NCBI GenBank assembly: GCA_039191605.1
Contig: JBCCXL010000017.1
Coordinates: 93,760 to 157,759 of the forward strand
Direction: 5' to 3'
Source: JBCCXL01 sp039191605
Lineage (GTDB): Bacteria > Acidobacteriota > Thermoanaerobaculia > Multivoradales > JAHZIX01
DNA length: 64,000 nt
A program made the translations under genes and the position numbers. Of the stretch, positions 1-7,410 are shown piece after piece; the stretch's first letter is position 1; the number at the start of each line of letters is the position of its first letter. A model generated the notes under the pieces. That model worked only from the letters and a program-made list of their open reading frames with translations, searched no databases and had not been told where the DNA came from.

Positions 1-1
1 C

Positions 2-1156
2 CTGGAATCGGTCTACGGCTGGGAGACCTACGATCGCCTGCTCGCCCAGGGATCTCGAGCGGTGCTGGAAGTGGTGGCACCCTACGGCGACGATGCTCTG
101 CTGACCATCTCCGGGATCCGCGGCGAGGAGTTGATGCTCTTCCTGCGCATGGACCCCGGTCCGGATATCGAGATGCGGCTGCTGGCGGTGAAAGAGAAGC
201 TGCTGGAGACCCTCGCCTCGAGGCTGCAGGTGCAGCTGGACAACGAGGGGCCGCGGGCGCTCACCGTGCACGCCGAGTTCAGCGTGCTAGCGGTGGACCC
301 CATGGTGCGTATCGAGCGTGCCGTCTACCGCGCCCTGGACGAGTTGCGGGCGGCCTGCCGCAAGCGCCGCGAGCGTCAGCACCATCAGCAGCTAGACGAG
401 CTGCAGCGCATCGTCGAGAGCGGCGATATTCGGGTGCGATTCCAGCCCATCGTGCACCTCGGGACGGGCTCTATCCACGGCTTCGAGGCGCTGTCCTGCG
501 GTCCTGAAGGCAGCGTCTTCCAGAATCCGGAAATGCTCTTCGCCTTCGCCGAAGAGACCGACTACATCGTCGAGCTGGAGCGCGCCTGTCGCCACGAGTC
601 GATCCGTCTCGCCCGGGAGCTGGGGCGCGGTCGCAAGCTCTTTCTCAACTGCTCCGCCCGCGGCTTCACCGACCCGGAGCTCTTCTGTCGCACCATGGTG
701 GACCAGGCGGAAGCCTGCGGCCTGGAGCCCTCGGACATCGTCATCGAGATCACCGAGCGGGTAGCGATCACCGCCTGGCAGGAGTTCCGCCGCAGCGTGG
801 CGGCCCTGCGCTTGATCGGTTTCTCCATCGCCATCGACGACATGGGGGCGGGCTATTCCTCCTTGCAGAGCGTGGCGGAGGTCCAGCCGGACTACCTGAA
901 GGTCGATCTTTCGCTGATCCGAGACATCCATCGCAGCCCTATCAAGCGCAGCCTGCTGCACAGCGTGCAGAGCATCGCCGCCAGCATCGGTGCCCGTATC
1001 ATCGCCGAGGGGGTGGAGCAGGAAGAGGAATGCCGCACTCTCCAGGGGATGGGCATCGGCCTCGCTCAAGGCTTCTTCTTCGCGCCTCCGGGGCACGGTC
1101 TGCAGGATCGCTCGGTGCACTTCCCGCCTCCGGCTCCGGCTTCGAAGGCGGGCTGA
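2..1156 (+). CDS. EAL-domain cyclic-di-GMP phosphodiesterase-like protein (5' truncated by window edge)
   Basis: The frame is open from the first bases, so the true start lies upstream. The N-terminal ~120 visible residues resemble a degenerate GGDEF-like or sensory region ending in a basic helix. An EAL domain follows. The signature reads GFEALSCG near nt 482-505, then LNCSA, VIEITE, IDDMGAGYSSL, LKVD, IAEGVE and QGFFFAPP. These match the metal- and substrate-binding blocks of EAL phosphodiesterases, which hydrolyse c-di-GMP in the cytoplasm. One deviation stands out: the usual ExLxR motif is EALSC, so the substrate-contacting Arg is Cys. Activity may therefore be reduced and the protein could be a c-di-GMP sensor. 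Family assignment is confident; catalytic competence is uncertain. Confidence 0.9.
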   Translation: MESVYGWETYDRLLAQGSRAVLEVVAPYGDDALLTISGIRGEELMLFLRMDPGPDIEMRLLAVKEKLLETLASRLQVQLDNEGPRALTVHAEFSVLAVDPMVRIERAVYRALDELRAACRKRRERQHHQQLDELQRIVESGDIRVRFQPIVHLGTGSIHGFEALSCGPEGSVFQNPEMLFAFAEETDYIVELERACRHESIRLARELGRGRKLFLNCSARGFTDPELFCRTMVDQAEACGLEPSDIVIEITERVAITAWQEFRRSVAALRLIGFSIAIDDMGAGYSSLQSVAEVQPDYLKVDLSLIRDIHRSPIKRSLLHSVQSIAASIGARIIAEGVEQEEECRTLQGMGIGLAQGFFFAPPGHGLQDRSVHFPPPAPASKAG

Positions 1157-1336
1157 CGGGCCCTGGCTTCTGGCCCACCTCGGCTCTTTTCTCGGCTGCT
1201 CTCTCTGTCGTTCTCTCGACTGCCCTCTAGGCTGTTCTTTCGGCCTTTCCCCTGCCGGTCGAGGCGCTCTTTCACCCTTGGAGGGGGAGCCCCTCACTCT
1301 CCGCCGGTTACTCTGCCCGCGTGCTTTGACAGTAGA

Positions 1337-2653
1337 ATGCGGGGCGCCATGGCCTTACCCTTTCCGACACGTCGCTGTTTCACCGTCGCCAAGAGGGTGC
1401 GGGAGCGCCCAGGTTCCGCGATGCCGGTGAGTTTTTCGCCGATGCTGTTCGCGCTATTAGCCCTAGCGCTGATGGTCACCGCGCCTGCCGCCGTGGCGGA
1501 TCTCGAAGCCGCCTCGGATTCGGTGCCCGCCGCTTCCAGCGCGGCCGCCAACGAGGCTGCGAGGGTTGGGCAAGAAGCCGTGCTGGATCTCCTGGAGGTT
1601 CCGTCGGAGCTGGCCTCGGCGGAGTTGCAGGTGGAGGAGGTCGATCCACTGCGGATGTCGGTGGATATCACCCGCTACCTGGTGCAGCGGGTCAAGCCCA
1701 ACCTGGAGCGCACCGGCCGCTTCGAGAACTTGATGGACGCGGTCTTCGGATCCGACGGTCTGGAGATCGAGTACGGCAACGCCAGAACCAAGACGGCGGT
1801 GGAGACCTTCGAAGAGCGCAGTGGAAACTGCCTCTCCTTCACCTTCCTCTTCGTCGCCATGTCCCGCCACGTGGGCATTCCCGCCTACTTCCAGGAAGTG
1901 GAGGAGGTGCTCTCCTGGGATCGCCGCGGTGATGTCCTGGTGAGTAATCGCCACATGTTCGCCCGGGTGGAGCTCAACAACGCCCGAATCAACGTCGACT
2001 TCCTGCCGGGGGCAGAGAAGAGCTACCGCTTCGTGCGGCGCATCGGCGACCGCCGAGCGACGGCGCACTTCTACAACAACCGCGGAGTCGAGGCTTTGGC
2101 GGCGGGAGATCTAGTGCTCTCCATCGGCTACTTCCAGCGGGCGCTATCCCAGGATCCAGAGCTGGCGGCGATCTGGGCGAACCGCGGGGTTGCGTTGCGC
2201 CGCCTCGGCCACCCGCGGCACGCCGAGGCGAGCTACGAGCGCGCCCTCGAGCTGGACGACGACGAGCCGACGGCGCGGGCCAACCTCGCGGCGTTGTGGA
2301 TCCAGCAGGGTAAGGAAGAGCAGGCTCAGCCTCTGCTGGACGCCATCGAAGATCACCGCCGCCGTAATCCCTTCCATCATTTCCGACTCGGGGCGACGGC
2401 CGGAGCCAAGGGCAATCTACAGCAGGCTCTGGGCCACTACCGCACCGCCATTCGCCGTGATCCAGATCATGCGGTGTTCTACTTGGCGATGGCGGAGGCG
2501 CTCCAAACCCTCGGCGACGCGACCGGAGCCCAAGAGGCCTATGAAGACGCTCTCGAGCGCTCCGAGACCCCCGAGCAGAGAGAGAGGGTGAGGGAAGCCA
2601 TCGCTCGTTTGAACACTCTCCAAGGTGTTGAAGAAAGTTCTTCAAGAAATTGA
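1337..2653 (+). CDS. Exported transglutaminase-like and TPR protein
   Basis: A hydrophobic export segment (FALLALALMVTAPAAVA) lies about 35-50 residues in. An internal ATG at 1421 would give a classical signal peptide and may be the real start, because no clear ribosome-binding site marks 1337. The middle holds a transglutaminase-like core: Cys in RSGNCLSF, His in SNRHMFARVEL and Asp in INVDFLPG, in the order of the Cys-His-Asp triad. The C-terminal half is made of tetratricopeptide repeats (for example AIWANRGVALRRLGHPRHAEASYERALEL). This architecture suggests a periplasmic or lipoprotein-type cysteine-protease-fold scaffold. Substrate is unknown. It stands alone between the EAL gene and the large receptor gene. 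Confidence 0.8.
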   Translation: MRGAMALPFPTRRCFTVAKRVRERPGSAMPVSFSPMLFALLALALMVTAPAAVADLEAASDSVPAASSAAANEAARVGQEAVLDLLEVPSELASAELQVEEVDPLRMSVDITRYLVQRVKPNLERTGRFENLMDAVFGSDGLEIEYGNARTKTAVETFEERSGNCLSFTFLFVAMSRHVGIPAYFQEVEEVLSWDRRGDVLVSNRHMFARVELNNARINVDFLPGAEKSYRFVRRIGDRRATAHFYNNRGVEALAAGDLVLSIGYFQRALSQDPELAAIWANRGVALRRLGHPRHAEASYERALELDDDEPTARANLAALWIQQGKEEQAQPLLDAIEDHRRRNPFHHFRLGATAGAKGNLQQALGHYRTAIRRDPDHAVFYLAMAEALQTLGDATGAQEAYEDALERSETPEQRERVREAIARLNTLQGVEESSSRN

Positions 2654-2984
2654 ATTCAGGGGCCGTAACTGCCCCCGTCAGAGCGGCTTTTGGGCCTTCA
2701 GTTTTGGCCCAAATCCAGGCTAGTGTGGGACTTAAGCAATTATCGAGATTTCGTGAGCGATGTGGTACCCTTCTTGCTCGTAGCAACGAAGTGACAGTCG
2801 AGTAATTAACTGTAGGCAATCGCTCCCGATGCCTAGGTCTCTGCGTGGAGCCCATCGGGATGCGGCGGGCACGAGTTCCGTTGGTTCGTGTTGCCTGCAA
2901 TCCTTCGATCCGATCACCTGTTCATCAACAACAGCGTCTTTCATGAGACACGATGTCTTTCAGGAGACAAAGAGGAGAAACCCA
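2654..2984. other. Intergenic leader upstream of the receptor gene, with hairpins
   Basis: No gene is seen. A hairpin with arms TTTGGGCC (2689-2696) and GGCCCAAA (2706-2713), and a smaller GGGGC/GCCCC stem before it, follow the TPR gene and may end its transcript, though no T-run follows. The rest is AT-richer than its surroundings and presumably holds the promoter of the receptor gene. I could not assign -35/-10 boxes with confidence. Confidence 0.4.
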
Positions 2985-5900
2985 ATGAAGCGACTTTTCA
3001 TCGCTCTAGGCCTCGTCGGGGCTCTCTTCGCCGGGGATTATGCCCTGGCGCAGAGCACCACGACCGGGTCGATTCAAGTGACCGTCGAGGATGAGTCCGG
3101 CGGCCGCTTGCCGGGTGTGACGGTGACCGCCTCCGCGGCGGACGCCCTCGGTACCCGTACTGCGATCACCGATTCGAACGGTACCGCGACCCTCGCCGGC
3201 CTGCAGCCTTCCAGCCAGTACGTGGTGACCACCGCCCTCGAGGGCTTCAGCGGCACCCGGAACGAGAACGTGCTGGTTCGCGCCGGTCAGACCGCCCAGA
3301 TCAACGCTGCCCTGCGGCTCTCCGCGGTGGAGGAAGAGCTGATCGTTACCGCCGAGACGCCCATCGTGGACGTCACCAGCGCGGTGTCCGGTCAGGACAT
3401 CACCCTCGAGCTCACCGAGTCCCTGCCTACCGGCCGCTCCTACCAGAGCTACCTACAGCTGGTGCCCGGCGTGGCTCCGCCGGACCCGTCCTCCCAGGGT
3501 GGTAACCCCGCGGCCCGCTCCGGTCTGAACTACCGCGACATCGGTGGTGACCTCGGCGTCTCCCGCGACAACTTCTACTACGTCGAGGGCATCGACGTGA
3601 CCGATCCGGTGACCGGCACCTTCGGCGCCAACATGAACACCGAGATCATCCAGGAGCAGTCCGTGATCCTCGGCGGTATCCCCGCTGAGTACAAGGGCGC
3701 CCCCGGCCTCGTGTCCTCCGTGATCACCAAGAGCGGTGGTAATAACTTCTCCGGTTCCGTCAACTACTACTTCCAGGATGACAGCCTGGTGGACGACAAC
3801 GAGAACATCGCCGACGAGACCTTCTCCACCTTCGATACCGCCTTCACTCTCGGCGGCCCCATCGTTAAGGACAAGGCCTGGTTCTTCGGCTCCTTCCGCC
3901 GCACCGAGCGCGAGGTGGACGTCGCCAACCAGCAGACCGGTGAGTTCCTTCGTCCGGTGACCCAGGAGGCCGACCAGTGGTTCGGCAAGCTCTCCTGGAC
4001 CCCCACCGACAACGGTCAGCTCTCCGCGACCTTCCTCAACGATCCCCAGGAGCGCGATGGTTCCTTCGATAGCTCCACCCTCAACAACCGCGACACCCGT
4101 CGCGAGCAGGGCGGCGATCGCTTCATCATCGGCTACAACCACGTCTTCGGCGCTCTCTATGTCGACGCCGCCTTCGGTGAGCACAGCGGTGAGGTCTCCG
4201 ACTTCGCTCTGACCACCGACGCCCGCAACGACATCCTGTTCCGCGGTGAGGATCGTGGCACCTTCTCCCTCGAAGACGAGCAGCTCGGCTCCGCCGGCTT
4301 CAACATCGTCGACGAGCGCGACAACAGCTTCTGGCGCGCCTCTTTCTCCTACTTCGCGGATACCTCCTTCGGTGATCACACCATCAAGGGCGGCGTCGAG
4401 AACGAGGAGCATGAGAACTTCCGGAACCGCCTCACCCCTGGTGACGCAACCTACGACTCCATCGCGCTGCGCTACGGTGCGGTGACCGCCGGTGATCTGT
4501 CGACCAACGACTGGACCGACCTGCAGTTCGATCCCTTCAACACCAGTGACTTCGGCGGCTTCGTCGAGGCCGTGGACGCCAGCGGCAACCGCGACGCCAT
4601 CTACGCTGCCCTCGACAGCAACGGTGACAACAGCCTGTCCCAGGACGAGGTGGCCGCCAACCTGGTGTTCGGCAGCACCGCCGGCAACCCCGACGGAAAC
4701 TTCAACTACGACCGTACCCTGCAGAGCTCCGACGGTCCGCAGCTGACCTCTTCCGAGGGCCTGACCTACTACCTGCAGGACACCATCCAGTTCGGTCGCG
4801 CCACCGTCAACCTCGGTGTTCGCGCCGAGCGTTACGAGCACTTCGCCACCACCGGTGAGAACATCTTCACCTTCGATTGGGAGTACGCTCCCCGTATCAG
4901 CGCGATCTACGACCTGACCGGTGACGGCAGCCAGAAGATCAGCGCCTACTACGGCCGCTACTACGATCCGGTGCGTAACAACCTGACCAACTTCGCCGGT
5001 ACCCTGACGGGCGCCATCCGCGAGGAGCAGGTCTTCGTCGCTCCCGTAGGCGAGTGGATCACCTACCGTACCCGTGGCGGCCCATCCGTCCAGGACGCTT
5101 TCTTCGCGCCCACCACCAAGACTCCGTACACCGACGACCTGCAGTTCGGCTACCAGATCGATCTGGGCAACAGCATGAGCTTCGAGGTCAACCTCATCCG
5201 TCGTGAGACCCGCGACATCATTGAGGATTACGATCTCGGCCTGTACGCGGATCCCGCCGGCTACCCCGGCCCCATCGACGACCCCAACAGCCTGTTCCTC
5301 GGTCTGGACTACTTCGGCTATGACGCCGTGCCGGACTCCAACTTCGTGATCGCCACCCTCGCCGGCGGCGAGCGCGATCGTGACGAGGTCGAGCTGGTCT
5401 TCCGTAAGCGCTTCTCCAACAACTGGCAGGCGCTGGTCTCCTACAACTGGGCCGACTCGGAAGGCAACACCAACTCCGACTCCAACGCTGACTTCCAGGG
5501 CGACGTGCTCTTCCTGGATCCCCGGGCTCCCAACCAGCTCGGCACCCAGCCTGGTCTCATCGAGAACCTGTTCAAGGCCGCCGCTTCCTATCGCTGGGAC
5601 AACGGCATCCAGGTCGGCGGTACCTTCCGCTGGAACTCTGGCACCGTGGCCAGTGAGACCTTCCGTGCCTCCGCTCGTAACCTGCCGATCCGCGTTCTCA
5701 GCGGTGAAGAGTTCGAGTTCGCTGGCATCACCCGTCGCTGGCTCGCCCCGGGCGTGGTCGGTGCTCTGGAGAACCCGGATTGGTCGCAGCTCGACCTGCG
5801 TGTCCAGTACAACCGCGACTTCGGTCGCTTCGACGGCGAGTTCTTCCTCGACGTCTTCAACGTCTTCGACAACCAGGATGCGGTCCGTAACCAGGATCTC

Positions 5901-5990
5901 GTCGCCGGTGGTGAGGGTGTTGCGTTTGGCGACGGTCTGCAGTTCCTCGATCCCCGTCGCTACTTCCTCGGTGCGCGCCTCAGCTTCTGA
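2985..5990 (+). CDS. TonB-dependent-receptor-like outer membrane protein with carboxypeptidase-regulatory-like N-terminus
   Basis: The ATG at 2985 follows a good ribosome-binding site (GAGGAG at 2972) and opens a signal peptide (MKRLFIALGLVGALFAGDYALAQ), so in-frame starts upstream are rejected. Residues ~25-115 form a beta-sandwich CarboxypepD_reg-like domain (GSIQVTVEDESGGRLPGVTV). A plug domain follows (LPTGRSYQSYLQLVPGV) and then a ~700-residue barrel ending in ARLSF, a typical outer-membrane C-terminus with terminal Phe. This is the Oar/SusC-like architecture abundant in Acidobacteriota, used for uptake of large substrates. An EF-hand-like loop DSNGDNSLSQDE sits in a predicted extracellular part near nt 4611-4650. 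Codon use is extremely C-biased, suggesting high expression. No SusD partner is adjacent. Confidence 0.9.
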   Translation: MKRLFIALGLVGALFAGDYALAQSTTTGSIQVTVEDESGGRLPGVTVTASAADALGTRTAITDSNGTATLAGLQPSSQYVVTTALEGFSGTRNENVLVRAGQTAQINAALRLSAVEEELIVTAETPIVDVTSAVSGQDITLELTESLPTGRSYQSYLQLVPGVAPPDPSSQGGNPAARSGLNYRDIGGDLGVSRDNFYYVEGIDVTDPVTGTFGANMNTEIIQEQSVILGGIPAEYKGAPGLVSSVITKSGGNNFSGSVNYYFQDDSLVDDNENIADETFSTFDTAFTLGGPIVKDKAWFFGSFRRTEREVDVANQQTGEFLRPVTQEADQWFGKLSWTPTDNGQLSATFLNDPQERDGSFDSSTLNNRDTRREQGGDRFIIGYNHVFGALYVDAAFGEHSGEVSDFALTTDARNDILFRGEDRGTFSLEDEQLGSAGFNIVDERDNSFWRASFSYFADTSFGDHTIKGGVENEEHENFRNRLTPGDATYDSIALRYGAVTAGDLSTNDWTDLQFDPFNTSDFGGFVEAVDASGNRDAIYAALDSNGDNSLSQDEVAANLVFGSTAGNPDGNFNYDRTLQSSDGPQLTSSEGLTYYLQDTIQFGRATVNLGVRAERYEHFATTGENIFTFDWEYAPRISAIYDLTGDGSQKISAYYGRYYDPVRNNLTNFAGTLTGAIREEQVFVAPVGEWITYRTRGGPSVQDAFFAPTTKTPYTDDLQFGYQIDLGNSMSFEVNLIRRETRDIIEDYDLGLYADPAGYPGPIDDPNSLFLGLDYFGYDAVPDSNFVIATLAGGERDRDEVELVFRKRFSNNWQALVSYNWADSEGNTNSDSNADFQGDVLFLDPRAPNQLGTQPGLIENLFKAAASYRWDNGIQVGGTFRWNSGTVASETFRASARNLPIRVLSGEEFEFAGITRRWLAPGVVGALENPDWSQLDLRVQYNRDFGRFDGEFFLDVFNVFDNQDAVRNQDLVAGGEGVAFGDGLQFLDPRRYFLGARLSF

Positions 5991-6040
5991 TCTGAGCCGC
6001 GAATTGAGGAATCCCCGTCGCCTCGGCGGCGGAGATGGAA

Positions 6041-6067
6041 AAGGGCCCCTTCGAGGGGCCCTTTTTT
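6041..6067 (+). terminator. Rho-independent terminator of the receptor gene
   Basis: An 8-bp perfect GC stem (GGGCCCCT / AGGGGCCC) with a 3-base TCG loop is followed by a run of six T, about 50 bases after the receptor stop codon. Confidence 0.93.
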
Positions 6068-6115
6068 ATTGCCCGGGAGATTCCCGCTCTGCGCTCTTTT
6101 GGGTGGGTGGTAGCT

Positions 6116-6172
6116 TCCCCCACCTTGCTATATCTGTCAGAGGGTGGGGGACCGAGCGGGGGATTTCTTCCT
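6116..6172 (+). repeat. Diverged CCCCCAC...GGGGGATTTCTTCC palindromic repeat
   Basis: TCCCCCACC and GGTGGGGGA form the arms of an imperfect palindrome, followed by CGAGCGGGGGATTTCTTCCTCC. The same building blocks occur inside hemW (49966-50130) and inverted at 37712-37757, so this looks like a degenerate member of one dispersed family. Confidence 0.55.
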
Positions 6173-6227
6173 CCCGCCCCGTCACCACCAGCCTTTCTTC
6201 TTAGCGACCCTCCCTCACCCACCGCCC

Positions 6228-6276
6228 AAAAAAAGAGAGGGCCGAGGGGAGAGATTTCTCCCTCCTCCCGGCCCTC
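6228..6276 (-). terminator. Terminator of the small outer-membrane barrel gene
   Basis: Read on the minus strand, GAGGGCCG...CTCCC/GGGAG...CGGCCCTC forms a long imperfect stem and is followed by a TTTTTTT run. It lies just past the stop codon of the 6292-6969 gene. Confidence 0.85.
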
Positions 6277-6291
6277 GAAGCGGCGGCTAAG

Positions 6292-6969
6292 TCAGCTACC
6301 CAGCCGCCAGCCAAAGGCAAGAGAGAAATCCCCCTCCAGCTCGCGATCGATTTGCTGCTGGATCGGGATCCCGAAGATGTCGCCATCGGTGGTCAGCTGA
6401 ATGCGCTCGGCGAAGCGGCGGCGGTACTCCCCCCGCAGATAGAAGCGTTTGCCGAAGGAGACGTCGAGGCCGAGGCCGACATGACCGGTGACGCTGGACT
6501 CGCTCTCGTCCTGAATCCTTCGGTCGACCTCGAAGCGGCCCCAGCCGGCGCCGGCAAAGCCGAAGAGCTCGAAACGTCCCCGCTGGGCCAGGACCCGGCG
6601 AATGGAGAGGTCCACCAGGTCGTATTCCAGCGGGTCGAGGCCGGTGCCGGAGGCGCGGGTGTAAGAGATCTCCGAGGACCACAGGGGCGAGAACTCACGG
6701 ATCGCCCGCACGCCGACGGAGCTCTCGTAGTCGCTGCCGTTCTCGCCATCGGTGACGGAGAAGCTGATCAGGAAGAGCTCGGCGCGCCACGGGCCGTAGC
6801 GCTCCGGTCGATCGTGATCGACGGCGGCCTGGGTATTCGCCTCGGTGTCAGCCGGAGCTGGGCCAGGGAGAGCGAACCCAGCGGCGGGGGAGAGAAGGCA
6901 GAGAGCGCCGACCAAGAGGGCCGGTAGCCGATGAGCTGCAACGCGGGGAAGAGAGAAAAAACGGGGCAT
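6292..6969 (-). CDS. Small outer-membrane beta-barrel protein (OmpA/porin-like)
   Basis: This 225-residue protein has a signal peptide (LPALLVGALCLLSPAAGFALP) followed by about 170 residues of alternating amphipathic strands. Examples are WRAELFLISFSVTD, VGVRAIREFSPLWSSEISYTR, RFELFGFAGAGWGRFEVD, GHVGLGLDVSFGKRFYLRGEYRRRF and FSLAFGWRLGS. This pattern fits an 8-stranded OmpA/OmpW-like barrel in the outer membrane. The ATG is preceded by a GGAGG ribosome-binding site on the minus strand. The gene is monocistronic, with its own terminator at 6228-6276. The C-terminus ends in Ser rather than the usual aromatic residue. Function is not predictable beyond membrane localisation. Confidence 0.75.
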   Translation of the reverse strand: MPRFFSLPRVAAHRLPALLVGALCLLSPAAGFALPGPAPADTEANTQAAVDHDRPERYGPWRAELFLISFSVTDGENGSDYESSVGVRAIREFSPLWSSEISYTRASGTGLDPLEYDLVDLSIRRVLAQRGRFELFGFAGAGWGRFEVDRRIQDESESSVTGHVGLGLDVSFGKRFYLRGEYRRRFAERIQLTTDGDIFGIPIQQQIDRELEGDFSLAFGWRLGS

Positions 6970-7410
6970 ATCGAATCCTCCGGTAGGGTCTTAGCGTGAG
7001 CGGCTGCCGTAGAAGGTGCCGCGACGGTGATGCCCTCCCTTAGCGCAAGGCCTATGCCTACCTTTGGAAGCTCTCTTCTTAGGTTCTTTCTGGCGATTTG
7101 CTCCTTCGTTTCAGCGTGTTTTGGCTGGCCTTTGCGGAACGCTAAAGGTTTCTCAAGTGTTAGATTTGATGAGGCTTATAAGCGGAAGGAAGCCTTGGGG
7201 GTTAGCGCCGGGAGGCATCTTTCCAACTCCCACTGAGGCAGAGCTCTGCCGCCCTCTCGCCCTTGTCCGATTCACGGACAGGTGTTCGTTCTCTCGGCCT
7301 CCCGTACGAAAAAACAAACGCTCCGCCGGATGGCGGAGCGTTCAAGAAAGTGGCCTGAGTCGATGAGGCCGAACCGGGTTGCTAGCTTATTAGGGCGCTA
7401 GCTTGTCGGG
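6970..7410. other. Intergenic region of lower GC, with a terminator near its right end
   Basis: This 440-base stretch is less GC-rich than its flanks and holds no supported gene. Small open frames on the plus strand lack a ribosome-binding site and similarity to any family I recognise. The part near 6970 must carry the promoter of the barrel gene, and the part near 7311 carries the terminator of the protease-lipase gene. Confidence 0.5.
7311..7342 (-). terminator. Terminator of the trypsin-lipase fusion gene
   Basis: AACGCTCCGCC and GGCGGAGCGTT form an 11-bp perfect stem with a GGAT loop at 7317-7342. On the minus strand it is followed by TGTTTTTT, about 70 bases downstream of the stop codon of the gene at 7411-10035. 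Confidence 0.9.

Noticed and set aside
2829..2984. 52-codon N-terminal extension of the receptor gene
   Set aside because: The ribosome-binding site and signal peptide place the start at 2985, and the extension would destroy the signal peptide.
3453..4841. 462-codon open frame on the minus strand
   Set aside because: It lies wholly opposite the receptor gene, whose domains are clear. Its product is a monotonous Val/Gly/Glu/Ala sequence typical of antisense frames in C-ending GC-rich genes.
7027..7236. 69-codon frame on the plus strand in the AT-richer gap
   Set aside because: There is no ribosome-binding site, no recognisable motif and no continuity with neighbours; composition alone does not support a gene.
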